DNA of 64,000 nt from Trema orientale (GCA_002914845.1 JXTC01000141.1:581649-645648); one strand, 5' to 3'; shown: positions 46,328-57,997, numbered from the stretch's first letter. Notes: a model not told the origin generated them from the sequence alone. Numbers and translations are program-made.

Positions 46328-46726
46328 ATATATATACATATAGCAAAAACCAAAATGGTTGAAGAACTTTTACTTGATAAGGATATTTTCCATCTTTTTT
46401 CTCCTTTTTACATTCCAGCCATGCTTTGCTTTGCGTCCAAGAACCAAAATCCATTTTTATCCAAATCACACCGCAGTCCTTGATTTGTTGACAATTTGAC
46501 ATTAATTGACCAAACGGCTGTGCGAAACTTCTAGCATACCGTATACGGCGTACGCAATAACGTCCTTTAACATTGAGGACGACCTGTCGTTTTCGATAAA
46601 AAAAGAGCTATAATAAACAAATGTCGTTTTTTAATTAAACTATAGAAACTTTATAGTTTTTTTTATTTTTTTAATTTTTTTTTCTAGGGAAAACTCTGTA
46701 GTTTATCTTATTCCTTGTAGGATAAC

Positions 46727-46891
46727 TTAGGGTGCGTTTGGTATAGGATTCGAATCCTATTCTTCAAATCCAGAAATAGTTTTCATGTAGAAAGTTGGAA
46801 GGATAAAATATTTATCCATTCAATTTTCTATGTAAAAGCTGTTTCTGAATTTGAAGAATAGATTTTGAATCTTGTACCAAACGCGCCCTTA
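46727..46891. mobile_element. PIF/Harbinger-like (Tourist-type) MITE with TTA duplication
   Basis: The body 46730-46888 begins GGGTGCGTTTGGTATAGGAT and ends in the inverse (CTTGTACCAAACGCGCCC). TTA is duplicated at 46727-46729 and 46889-46891. The arms extend over about 45 bp. It is non-coding. Confidence 0.8.
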
Positions 46892-47220
46892 TATATCTCG
46901 GATTCGCTCCGTGATTCGGTCCGTGAACTACTCTTATCCTTAAAGATTCAAATGCCACATTTTTGTATGTTTTTGCTTCAATATTGACGATAGTTTTAGT
47001 TTGAACAATCCTCTAATCAAGAGTTGAAAAAACATGTCGTATACCACAAACTTTAAAAGGAAACGAAATATTCTAAGGTGCGGTATGTTCTCAACAAAAA
47101 TACATCACTCGATAATTAATATACTGATTTCTATGCATATATATATATTTAATTCGAATTCAGATCCACGTTGAAAGTGGTGTGATTACCAATATGTTAA
47201 AAGTTTGTTTGGATTCACTT

Positions 47221-47416
47221 TTAGGGCCTGTTTGGGATGGCTTTTACTTCTTGAAGTAAAAGTATAAAAAGATCTTCCTAAAAAAGATGGTAGGCCCATG
47301 CTTCTTTAAAAAGATCTTTTGGATACAAAAAGATCTTCTAAAAATTCATCCAAACACTCTTAAAAGATCTTTTGAGTCCTAAAAGATCTTTGAAAGCTGT
47401 GCCAAATGGGCCCTTA
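47221..47416. mobile_element. PIF/Harbinger-like MITE with TTA duplication, between direct repeats
   Basis: The body 47224-47413 starts GGGCCTGTTTGGGATGGCTT and ends AAAGCTGTGCCAAATGGGCCC. TTA is present on both sides (47221-47223, 47414-47416). AAAAGATCTT words repeat inside. A host sequence of about 33 bp (ACCAATATGTTAAA...TTGTTTGGATTCACTTTT) appears both just left and just right of the element. Confidence 0.78.
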
Positions 47417-48673
47417 GTCTTACCAATATGTTAAAGGCTTGTTTGGATTCACTTTTTGTCTTTTAATTTAAATAAATTGCAAACAGAAGTGAAAATTTTG
47501 TTTTGACTTTTACTTATTAAAAACATGAAGCAAGTTTGACAAACTTATTTTCACTACTTGTTTCCAAAAAAAGTTAAAAATACAATTAGTCCTCAACCTA
47601 TTACCATTTTAGCATATTGGTACTGAATCTTTTTTTTTTGTGGTATTCTAGTATCTAACATTTTCATTTTTAGCGTCGTTAGTCCTTTTGGCATATTCTA
47701 TTCAATATTTCATTAGAATTCATTTGAATGAGAGAAATTTTGCACCATTGATCCCTATTATTTCAATTGTTTAACAATTTAAAATCTATATTTATTTTTA
47801 ACATTTATATCTTCGAATAACAATATTGCATCTACTTATCTTCCGGAAAATTAAAATTCAAAGATGGATATTTAAAAAATAGTTCATTTAAAAATCAAAT
47901 TCAACAACAAAAAAAAAAAAAGAAAGTATTGACAAACCCTGATTTATCTCAAACTATAGTAACTCTTATGTATAAAAAGTATTTACCTTATTATTTTTAA
48001 AACTAAAAAGATTTCACATACACTACTTTCTACTAGTCAAATTTGACTAAAAATTTACTATATCCATTAAATTTTCATTTAATTATAAATAATTATTCTA
48101 AAAAATTAATTAATTATTTACATAAACAATATAGCAAATAAGCCTAGAATCTTATAAAGATTTTTTTATTTTTTTTATGTTATTCTAAAAAAATAATTAA
48201 TTATGTACATGTAAAAAAATAATAGAGTTAAGCCTGGAGATTTTATAGATTTTTTTCATTCTTTTGCCGAACAGTTTCAATATAACTATCTTTTATTTTA
48301 GGAGATATCACTGTAATTTTGATAAGAATTAATAAAAAAATTATTTATTGGAGATATGAATGCTAAAAAAAACATAGAATCAAATTCTTGACAATTTAAA
48401 AAACATGGATCAATAGTGTAAAATTTTTCTCATTTAAATGAATTTTAACGAAATCTTGAATGAAATATACCAAATAGACTAACGATGCCAAAAAAGAAAA
48501 TGTTAGGTACTGAAAAGTCACAAAAAAAGGTTGAAGACTAATATACCAAAATGACAATAGATTAGGGACCAATGATGACATTTACCCTTCCAAAAACAAA
48601 AAACTTCAAATAATGAGGGAGAAAGTCGTATATATTTGTGTTTGTATATGTACATATATATATGTATATACAC
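47417..48673. other. Gene-free region between the UBA1 copies
   Basis: AT-rich sequence with no recognisable gene. Paired words (GTCCTCAACCTATTACCATTTTAG at 47590-47613 against AAATGACAATAGATTAGGGACC at 48549-48570) and TAACATTTTCATTTTTAGCG / TGCCAAAAAAGAAAATGTTA suggest a decayed fold-back element of about 980 bp. Confidence 0.45.
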
Positions 48674-48760
48674 TTTTTTTTTTAAAGTGGGCTTAACTAA
48701 TGACCTCCACTTATTATAAATTAAAGAAAAATACTTACTACCACCCAATTCCTACCCACC
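48674..48760 (-). mobile_element. 5'-truncated SINE copy
   Basis: Read on the minus strand, AATAAGTGGAGGTCATTAGT then TAAGCCCACTTT and poly(A) match the tail region of the SINE at 40151-40320 (GTAAGTGGTGGTCATTAGTT, AAGCCCCACTTT). The tRNA-like promoter half is absent. Confidence 0.7.
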
Positions 48761-49422
48761 TACTCTATTAGGGAATATATGTATATACACTTATATATAA
48801 AATGTATACATATTTTTTAGTTTTTGAAATTTGTTTAAAAAAATAAATATATTAGAAATTTTTTGTTACCACTTTTTTTAAAAATTTTGATAACAATTTT
48901 TAAAAACAAAAACAAATTTATCAAATAAATTTTTAAACAAAGTTCTATTTTTTTGTGTTTAAAACAGTTAAAAAAAAAAAGAAAAAAGAAAGTGAATCTA
49001 AACATGTTCTAAGCTTATCTATATTTTACTTTTTCTTTTGCTTATAAATTTTTGAAAAAAAAAATCAAAAGTTAATGGAATCTTTTATTTTTATTATTGC
49101 TATTTTCCTTTCAACACAAAGCAAAATAACGTAAAGCCAAGACGTTGTTCTCGAAGAAAGGAATAAGAGAATTCTGGAATAATTATACGACGACGTTGCA
49201 TCTGTTACCTCCACTCAGAACGCCACTTTGCTTTGATTTTTCCATCTCCGCATTATTTCTCTCTCCGTCTGCGCCAAAAAAAGAAAGTTCAAAAAATAAA
49301 AATAAAAAGTAAAAACCTTGCGATATACTCATTGGCATTTGCTATGGTACCCCCGTCCTCGAGCAGTAGCACCTGTCCACAGCTCCCACAAAAAAAAAAA
49401 CCCTAGAAAAAAAATGCAAATC
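48761..49422. other. Upstream region of UBA1 copy 2
   Basis: AT-rich to about 49130, then the GC-richer promoter-proximal part. No other gene is seen. Confidence 0.45.
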
Positions 49423-49430
49423 CATAAATA
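49423..49430 (+). promoter_or_regulatory. TATA-like box of UBA1 copy 2
   Basis: CATAAATACCCCTCTC matches 40615-40630 before copy 1. The position is about 160 bases before the donor of the leader intron. Confidence 0.55.
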
Positions 49431-49587
49431 CCCCTCTCCTCTCTCCCCCAAATTCCCCACTACTATATGAACCGCTCTGCCTCACCTCGCTTCGTCCCCA
49501 AAATTCTTGACCACCTGCAAATCTTACTCCTTGAAACCTCCATCTCCGTCTCCGATTCCGTTTCTTCTCCTGCTCGCTGTCTAATCG

Positions 49588-49792
49588 GTACGTTTTTATC
49601 GTCTTTTCTTCACTGATTTTCACCGATCTTTCATTTCTGTGGATTTTTCCCGGTAAATCGTGTTCGATTTAGGGTTAGGGTTAGGGTTTATGGCGGTGGT
49701 TCGCCGATCGTTATCGGATTGTTGTTCCTGAATTTTTTTTAGTTTTTATAGATGTGTGTATATAGATGTGTGTGTGTTTGTCGTGTTTTCAG
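49588..49792 (+). other. UBA1: 5' UTR intron of UBA1 copy 2 (predicted), tandem acceptor
   Basis: Donor CTAATCG|GTACGTTT is identical in context to copy 1. The acceptor reads TTTTCAGCAG, so either CAG could serve (NAGNAG). It contains GTTAGGGTTAGGGTTTA-like sequence and a (TG)n tract. Confidence 0.6.
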
Positions 49793-49808
49793 CAGCTTAC
49801 TGGACTTT

Positions 49809-52800
49809 ATGCTTCCAAGAAAGAGAGCTGGCGAAGGAGTGGTTGTAGAAGAAGAGAGTGATACCAACAACAGTAGAGACGCATCCACCGTTAAGAAGCA
49901 TCGGATCGGTGAGGCCACCGCTGGAACCGCCGAATCGACGGTGAAGAACAGCAGCGACGACAACAGCAACTGCAACAGTAACAGCGTCGGCAATAATAAC
50001 ATCCACAGTGGTGGTAATAGCGTAGCTAAGGAAGAACAGGAACCCGCGCTCACTATGTCCCTGGGTTATTCCAACCCTGCCGACATCGATGAGGATCTGC
50101 ACAGCCGGCAGCTGGCCGTCTACGGCCGCGACACGATGCGGAGGCTCTTCGCGTCGAACGTCCTTGTCTCCGGGTTGCAGGGTCTCGGTGCTGAGATCGG
50201 TGCGTATCTTAACAACCTCCGTATAGATCTTTATTATGCACTTAATTTTGCTTATAATTTTGCATTCCAGATTTTATGTTTTTTTTTTTTCTCAGACCGT
50301 TACTATTGTTCTAAGTATTGGGACTTTGATTACTTAGTTTTTTAAGCCATTTCAGTTGGGACCTAGATGGATTTTACTGTCTTGTTATCTCTGTATAAAT
50401 ATGAAATTTTCAGAGGCGTGGCGATGATTTTGGGGAGTTTTAATACGAAAACCCCCTGAACTCGAAATAAATCAGTAAAATTAACCCCGAACTCGATTTT
50501 TTGGAGCTAAACCCCGAGAGTCCCTAATATTTCTTCTATAAGAGAAGAAATGTGTTTTTTTATTTGCGGTTAAGTTCACATCTTTTATTTGTGGCTTTTA
50601 GCTCATTCTTAGATTTTTGTTTCACGTTAATTCTTTTTAATCTTTTTTGTTCAATATTGCCGTTAATTAGTACTTGCCCAAAACCCCTCATTTCAGCAGG
50701 GGTAAAATTGGAAACAAAGAGAAATTATTATTATTATTTTTTTAAAGAGTTGGATTATCATTTAATAAGAATGTAAGAAATTAAAAAATTTTACATGGTT
50801 CCAATATGGATCTACTTTGGTCCAAGTATTAATATATCTAGAGGAGAGGCATATGAATATATTGCCAATTTTATGGGACATATATTGTGAATTTTATGTT
50901 TTGGTAATCTAATTTTATGGGACATATATTGTTAATTTTATAGGACATATATTGCCAAAATTTTATATGGTTCTAATATAAATCTACTTTAGTTTAAGTA
51001 TTCATATATCTCTCTTCTAGATATATGAATATTTGTACCAAACTAGATCCATATTGGAACCATATAAAATTTTCTAAATTCTTCCCTCTGCCTTGAACAA
51101 AAACGAGAACCCAAATTTTTTTTAAAAAATATATATATGTATAATAATTTGTTTTTGTTTCCAATTTTACTCCTAAGATGTGCACGTTTTGGGCAAGTTC
51201 TAATTAATGACAGTTGGACAAAAGATTGAAAGGGATTAACGTAAAAAAAAAGATTAACGTAAAACAAATATCTAAGAATGAGGACCTAAAAGCACAAACA
51301 AATAAAAGTACGGGGACTTAACCATAAAAAGAATACTAAAGAAACACATTTCTTTTCTAACAGAACTAATATTAGGGACTTCAGGGGGTTTTGCTACAAA
51401 AAATTGAGTTTAGGTTAATTTTACTAAATTGTTTCGAATTCGGAGGTTTTTTGTATTAAAAGGCCTTTAATGAATAAATTGAATGATGTTGTTCTGAGTT
51501 TTGATGTTTGCCATTTTTATTGTTTTCTTATGTAGAATTTTTTAGCTTGTTATCTGTCATTTGTGCAAGTGGGATGGGTCTGACTTAATTTCTGCATTGC
51601 AGCAAAGAACCTCATTCTTGCTGGTGTTAAGTCTGTGACTTTGCACGATGAAGGAAATGTGGAGCTTTGGGATTTGTCCAGTAATTTTATCTTTTCTGAG
51701 AGTGATGTTGGTAAGAACAGAGCACTTGCTTCAGTTCAAAAGTTGCAAGAGCTCAACAATGCTGTAGTTGTACAAATCTTGACAACAAAATTGACGAAGG
51801 AACAACTTTCTGATTTTCAGGTACTTGTTTTATTATTCTGTACCTAGTTGATCTGTGAGGATATATTTTTTCTTAGAAATTGAATGGCTTAGGTTTACTT
51901 TTCTTTGTGCCATATTGTAATGGTGGTTTATATGAGTTGCTAGGTTTTCAAAGTTAACGTCCAGATTTTCCTAGTTATAGAGGTTTTATAATACTTGAGG
52001 ACATGTGTGCGCTTATGTATGTTTGCGTATTTTTTGTTTGTTTGTTTGTGTTTTTTTTTTTAATTTTTAAATTGCTTCTCTAATTGAATTGTGAATTCAT
52101 CTATGCATTGCAGGCTGTTGTGTTCACTGACATCGGTCTTGAAAAAGCTATTGAATTCAATGATTACTGTCATAATCATCAGCCTCCTATTGCTTTCATT
52201 AAATCTGAAGTTAGAGGTCTTTTTGGTTCTGTCTTTTGCGACTTTGGCCCTGAGTTCACAGTTTTCGATGTTGATGGAGAGGAACCTCACACGGGTATTA
52301 TTGCGTCCATCAGCAATGATAACCCTGCTCTGGTATCATGTGTTGATGATGAAAGACTTGAATTTCAGGATGGTGATTATGTTGTATTCTCAGAAGTTCG
52401 GGGAATGACAGAACTGAATGATGGAAAGCCAAGAAAGATTAAGACTTCAAGGGCTTATTCATTTACTCTTGAGGAGGATACCACAAATTTTGGTGCTTAT
52501 GAGAGAGGTGGTATTGTTACACAGGTGAAGCAGCCCAAAGTGTTGAAATTTAAGCCATTGAGAGAAGCACTTAATGATCCTGGTGATTTTCTTTTGAGTG
52601 ATTTCTCCAAGTTTGATCGACCACCCCTCCTACACTTGGCATTCCAAGCTCTGGATAAGTTTATATCTGATCTGGGTCGTTTCCCTGTTGCGGGCTCAGA
52701 AGAGGATGCTCAGAAGCTTGTATCTATTGCTGGTCACATCAATGAAAATTTGGGAGATGGGAAGCTAGAAGACATTAATCCAAAACTTCTTAGGCACTTT

Positions 52801-54819
52801 GCCTTTGGTGCCAAGGCAGTACTAAACCCCATGGCTGCCATGTTTGGTGGTCTTGTTGGTCAAGAGGTGGTAAAAGCTTGCTCTGGAAAGTTTCATCCAC
52901 TCTTCCAGGTTCGTAACTACGTATTTTCATAACCTTTTAGTATGTTGTGCTAGATGTTCTAATTTCCTGTGCACCCATGGTTTATAATCTGAAAAAAAAA
53001 ATTGAGCTGTTCTTGATTGTAGAGATCCCTTTTAAACAAATTATGGACACTGACGGGATGCATGATGATGGGAATGGATCTGTTTCACGCATGTACACAA
53101 ATAAACATGCAAGTACAGTTACGCAAGATACATAAATACCCACCTCGCCCACATTAACATGGGAATGTGACAGTCTATAATATAGTTCACACCGAGAATT
53201 GATTAAGGCGAATTGATTAAAACATTTCTAACTAAATTACGTAATGTTTTAAGAAAATTGGTGTCAATTGTCAATATGACAGTTTACTCGGTGCAAATGT
53301 TATTTGATGTTTCTTTACATTGGTCACTGGTTACTGTAGCTAATTGTCAACTTTTTTTTCTTTTTTCTTTTTTTTTTTTGCCACAGTTCTTCTACTTTGA
53401 CTCGGTGGAGTCACTTCCAACGGAGCCGCTAGACTCCAGTGAGTTTAAACCATTAAATAGCCGTTATGATGCACAGATTTCAGTTTTTGGTTCCAAGCTC
53501 CAGCAGAAACTGGAGGATGCTAAAGTGTTTATTGTTGGATCTGGTGCACTGGGTTGTGAGTTCTTAAAAAATGTTGCCTTGATGGGGGTTTCATGCGGAG
53601 ACCAAGGGAAGCTTACAATAACAGATGATGATGTAATTGAGAAAAGTAACCTTAGTCGGCAGTTTCTGTTCCGTGATTGGAATATTGGCCAGGCCAAGTC
53701 CACAGTTGCTGCTTCTGCTGCTGCATCAATTAATCCTCGACTCAATATTGAAGCCTTGCAGAATCGAGTTGGCCCTGAAACTGAGAACGTTTTTGATGAT
53801 GCGTTCTGGGAGAATTTAAGTGTTGTAATTAATGCACTAGACAACGTCAATGCCCGGCTTTATGTTGATCAGAGATGCTTATATTTCCAAAAGCCACTTC
53901 TCGAGTCGGGAACTCTTGGTGCCAAATGCAACACCCAGATGGTCATTACTCACTTGACAGAAAATTATGGTGCCTCGAGGGACCCACCAGAGAAGCAAGC
54001 ACCCATGTGCACTGTGCACTCTTTCCCTCACAACATTGACCACTGCTTGACGTGGGCTCGATCTGAATTTGAGGGTTTGCTTGAGAAGACCCCTGCTGAA
54101 GTGAATGCCTTCCTGTCCAACCCAAGTGAATATACAACGTCAATGAGGAATGCTGGTGATGCCCAGGCCAGGGATACCTTAGATCGTGTTCTTGAGTGTC
54201 TTGACAGAGAACAATGCGAAACTTTCCAAGATTGTATTACCTGGGCTCGTCTAAAGTAATTCCCTAGTTGATTGATTACATATATTTTAGAACACCCTTT
54301 GAAATCGCGAAATACGTGTGTGTATATATATATATATATTTTGTATCATCAGCTCCTGATGTCATGCATTTTGGTCTCTCAGGTTTGAAGATTATTTCTC
54401 TAACCGTGTGAAGCAGTTGATTTATACTTTCCCTGAAGATGCCTCAACCAGTACAGGGGCTCCATTCTGGTCAGCCCCTAAACGATTCCCACAGCCACTG
54501 CAGTTTTCAGATGCTGATCTTGGTCACCTCCATTTTGTTATGGCAGCATCAATACTAAGAGCAGAGACATTTGGCATTCCAATTCCTGACTGGGTTAGAA
54601 ACCCTAAGAACTTGGCTGAAGCTGTAGATAGAGTGATAGTTCCAGAATTTCAGCCAAAGGAAGGTGTCAAAATTGAGACTGACGAGAAGGCTACCAATGT
54701 TAATTCTGCTGCATCCGTAGATGATGCTCTGATAATTAATGATTTGATTATGAGGTTAGAGCATTGTCGATCAAGCTTGCCACCTGGGTATAAGATGAAA
54801 CCTATACAGTTTGAGAAGG

Positions 54820-54874
<55 letters not shown>

Positions 54875-56106
54875 TATATATATATATATATGTCTGGGCA
54901 CCAATCCAGTAGGTATTTTTGTTTTGCCTATACATAGGTATTGTTTTGGCCAATTAAAATTTATCATACACATTTTTTTATAGTAAAAAGTAAGAGAAAT
55001 AACATTAATGATGCGCGTCTTTTCATGCATATCATTATAGCCGTTAGATCACTGTTAGATGATGATCCAACGGCTAGAAAAAAAATACTTATACACAGGT
55101 AAAAAAAAAAAAAAACCTACTGGATTGGCAACCATCTATATATCTACAAACTAAACATATATTTGTATATTCCTCCCTTGGACACTCGCACGCACGGGCA
55201 CACAGGATCTCATTTGGACTTTCTGTGAAGATGTCGCTTATACTATTCAATAGTTCAAGCTCTTTTGAGTCGTGGTCTCTGAGATTATTTGTTTTCGGTT
55301 TTGTGTTTTAATGTCTGGATTGTGGAACAATGCATTGGACATTTTACTAGTATGTCCTGACTGAAGGAAGGGGCTTATAGGTTTACTAGTTTTTTAGTAT
55401 TGACACTGCTTCTCTAAATTTCAGAACTGTCGGGCTCTTGTGCATTTTTGCCTTGTAAGATTTGAATGGTTGTTTTGAGATTCTTACTTGGCCTGGAAAT
55501 ATCATGCAGGATGACGATACTAACTACCATATGGACTTGATAGCTGGTCTTGCCAACATGAGGGCTAGGAATTACAGCATTCCTGAGGTTGACAAGCTGA
55601 AGGCAAAATTTATTGCTGGAAGGATTATCCCTGCAATTGCAACCTCCACTGCTATGGCCACGGGTCTCGTCTGCTTAGAGCTTTACAAGGTTTTGGATGG
55701 AGGCCACAAACTAGAAGACTACAGGAACACATTTGCGAATCTAGCCCTACCACTGTTCTCAATCGCCGAGCCTGTTCCTCCAAAGGTCATTAAGCACCGT
55801 GACATGAAGTGGACTGTTTGGGATAGGTGGATCGTGAAAGACAATCCCACGCTGAGGGAACTATTGGAATGGCTGAAGAACAAGGGCCTTAATGCTTACA
55901 GCATCTCGTGCGGAAGTTGCCTGCTTTATAATAGTATGTTCCCACGCCATAAGGATCGAATGGACAAGAAGCTGGTGGATCTGGCACGGGATGTGGCGAA
56001 AGTAGAGTTGCCTGCATACCGTCGGCATTTGGATGTGGTTGTGGCATGTGAGGACGACGATGATAATGATATCGACATTCCATTAGTATCAATTTACTTC
56101 CGTTGA
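49809..56106 (+). CDS. UBA1: Ubiquitin-activating enzyme E1, tandem copy 2
   Basis: Exons 49809-50199, 51603-51820, 52114-52908, 53387-54255, 54383-54818 and 55510-56106 give 1101 residues. Exons 2-6 have exactly the lengths of copy 1 (218, 795, 869, 436, 597), so the two differ in length only in exon 1, where this copy has a longer Asn/Ser-rich stretch ([18 protein letters not shown]). The E1 signatures are intact: [49 protein letters not shown], active-site Cys in PMCTVHSFP (C676), C-terminus [10 protein letters not shown]. Intron 1 is 1.4 kb because of a fold-back element, and intron 5 carries microsatellites and a family D MITE. Residue choices such as [11 protein letters not shown] and GLVCLELYK look closer to the general plant E1 sequence than copy 1, so this may be the more conserved copy; that is inference. 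Confidence 0.96.
50435..51464. mobile_element. 1-kb fold-back element in UBA1 copy 2 intron 1
   Basis: The left arm (about 50435-50870) and right arm (about 51000-51464) are inverted versions of each other: TTTTAATACGAAAACC mirrors GGTTTTTTGTATTAAAA, GTCCCTAATATT mirrors AATATTAGGGAC, and GGTTCCAATATGGATCTA mirrors TAGATCCATATTGGAACC. The centre repeats TTTTATGGGACATATATTG or a variant three times. No coding capacity was found. The intron in copy 1 lacks it. Confidence 0.8.
54819..54890. repeat. (CT)n-(TA)n microsatellite in UBA1 copy 2 intron 5
   Basis: A (CT)n tract begins at the donor site and runs into (TA)n. Copy 1 has only a short CTCTCTCTCT at the same place, so the tract expanded in copy 2 before or with the MITE insertion. 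Confidence 0.9.
54896..55133. mobile_element. TA-microsatellite-embedded MITE, family D, copy 3, in UBA1 copy 2 intron 5
   Basis: The left end GGGCACCAATCCAGTAGGTA and the right end CCTACTGGATTGGCAACC form near-perfect inverted repeats. The length, 238 bp, equals copy 2. It lies directly beside the (TA)n tract ending at 54891, with ATCTATATATC on the right. Confidence 0.88.
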
Positions 56107-56941
56107 GTTGTATTCTCTAATCCGCCGATTCTGTCGGATTGTGATTTTAGGATGAGAGCTCTGAAATAAGTTTTCTGACTCCGTTTCTAATGAACTTTCC
56201 TGTCTGCATACATGTTGAATATTTTTCACTAGTCATGTTTCATATTTAAATCTGATAACGTCTGGTGGGACTATGGTATTTGTTTGGTTTGTTTCGTTGC
56301 TGACTGTGTTCTCTCTTGTTTCGTTCTTTTGTCTTAGAGCAAGAAGTTTTTTTTAAATATGGCGGCATTTCCTTCGCTCGATGAGTAACACATGAAGTTA
56401 TTGCACATCTTTTTTTTTTTATTATTTATTATTTATTTTATTTTATTTTATTTATTTTTTTTAAGTCTGTTGTGGCAAGTTATTGTACATTGTCGGATTA
56501 GTTACCTTGTTAATCTCTAGATTAACTATTTACTATTTTAAATTTTTTTGGTAATGAGTTACTATTTACTATATAGAAACTCCCAGTTCTTCTCCCTTAC
56601 ATTTTGAATTTCTTCGGTATGTAAATTTATAAGATTTTTCCAAGTATTTTCTTTTGTTTGAATTTTGAAAATTCAAGGGCCTAAATGGAAAGTGTTAAGA
56701 CTTTAACGCCTAAAGTTGGTTTTTCTTAATGATTAACGGACAAAATAGTTAATCCAACAATTTTATTGTTTTGCTACACAATAATTTACGGACAAAATAA
56801 TTAACCCAATATTTTATTAGTTCGCTAAGTTGTGAAGACAAACGAAAGCCGTTATAAAAAATAGTGGCTTCTCAAACTTCCCAATATTAGTTAATGTAGT
56901 ATGCACTTATTCTTAATATTGTAAGATTTAAATATATTATT
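56107..56941. other. 3' flank of UBA1 copy 2 and gene-free sequence
   Basis: Probable 3' UTR to about 56300, then AT-rich sequence with TTATTT repeats (56418-56460). No gene is seen. Confidence 0.5.
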
Positions 56942-57151
56942 AGCCATTCCGAGTTTGATGATATCTTGTTAGATGTATTTAGTTTGTTGTCCTATTTTCT
57001 AGGTATTTTAGTTAAATATGTGTACCGTGAAACTAATGCAGCGGCACATGGATTAGCTAAGTTCACTTTAGAATTGGACAATGATCTAATTTAGTTGGAA
57101 GAATCTTCTCTTCCAATAGAATCTATTATTGTAAAGGATNTCATCGTTTGA
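56942..57151 (+). pseudogene. Relic of a LINE-type RNase H domain (RVT_3-like)
   Basis: The frame reads SHSEFDDILLDVFSLL, then VKYVYRETNAAAHGLAKF, LELDNDLI, a TAG, and LEESSLPIESI. The pattern (V)R-E-x-N-x-x-AH-x-LAK followed by a W-(M/L)-EE site is characteristic of the RNase H-like domain at the end of plant LINE polyproteins and related host genes. TAG stands where Trp is usual, an N interrupts codon 57140-57142, and nothing else of a LINE is found nearby. Confidence 0.6.
57140..57140. other. Ambiguous base (N)
   Basis: Single N inside the RNase H relic. Confidence 0.95.
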
Positions 57152-57997
57152 AAACGTTGCATAATAGTCTTATTTTCAATAATATCAAAAATATTTTTCT
57201 CAATGTATATAGTCAAATTGTCATTCGTCTAATAATCTCCGATATACATCTTTCAAATATTACTATTAACACTATATTACTACTATCAAATATGCATATT
57301 ACATGGAATATCATATCATAAAAAAATGCATGGAGTAATTCATTAAATAACTAATTAACATGAACAAACAAAACTAGTAAAAAGAAAAATGCATACAAGA
57401 AAATAATACAACAAGATAATAAATTAAAAAAATTAATTTGAGCTAATAGAAAAAAGAAAAAAAAAAAATATATATATATATATATTTGTCACATAGTCAG
57501 TATTACTGTTTCTGTAGAATTCCTTTCTTTCTACCGCTAGTTTTTGTCTATTTGCACTTACAATCAACTTTAGTCCCACCAGAATTATAGGAGTTGTTAC
57601 CCTGTGTATCTTTCATAAAATTCCCAACCGGAAAAGTTTTTCCGCCTTTTGCCAACAAACTTTCAAGTTGAATTTTTATTAGAAACGTGTCTGCGAGTTT
57701 TAAAAGGGCTAAAATGACCAAATGATCGGGTGAATAGATTTATCAAATTCTACTTCTGTGCATTTTGGCCAAAGTTGATGAATAATGTTTTCAAGAAATC
57801 CAAATCACCAATAACAAGAACAGTTCAAATAAATAGGTTATTGTTTTCATTAACCTTTTCGGCTGCCGTATGTATCATGGGATATTACAAGGTACGGCAA
57901 ACCATTGAACAATATGATCTACTGTATTCTATTCTCGAAGTAAATTGGCTGGCTTGGACCAAGAATTTCTGGGACTGTATATGAGAATCAATGGACA
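57152..57997. other. Gene-free sequence and 3' UTR of the ubiquitin-like/LRR gene
   Basis: It separates the convergent UBA1 copy 2 and ubiquitin-like/LRR genes. A (TA)n tract lies at about 57470-57485. The stretch right of about 57700 is probably the 3' UTR of the minus-strand gene. Confidence 0.45.

Noticed and set aside
49671-49690. GTTAGGGTTAGGGTTTA, telomere-like repeat
   Set aside because: Only two to three units, inside a leader intron. Short telo-box-like motifs are common near plant housekeeping genes, and this is not telomeric DNA.
57730-57984. 84-codon frame MNRFIKFYFCAFW...
   Set aside because: It overlaps the presumed 3' UTR of the minus-strand gene, shows no domain and has AT-rich composition; probably chance.
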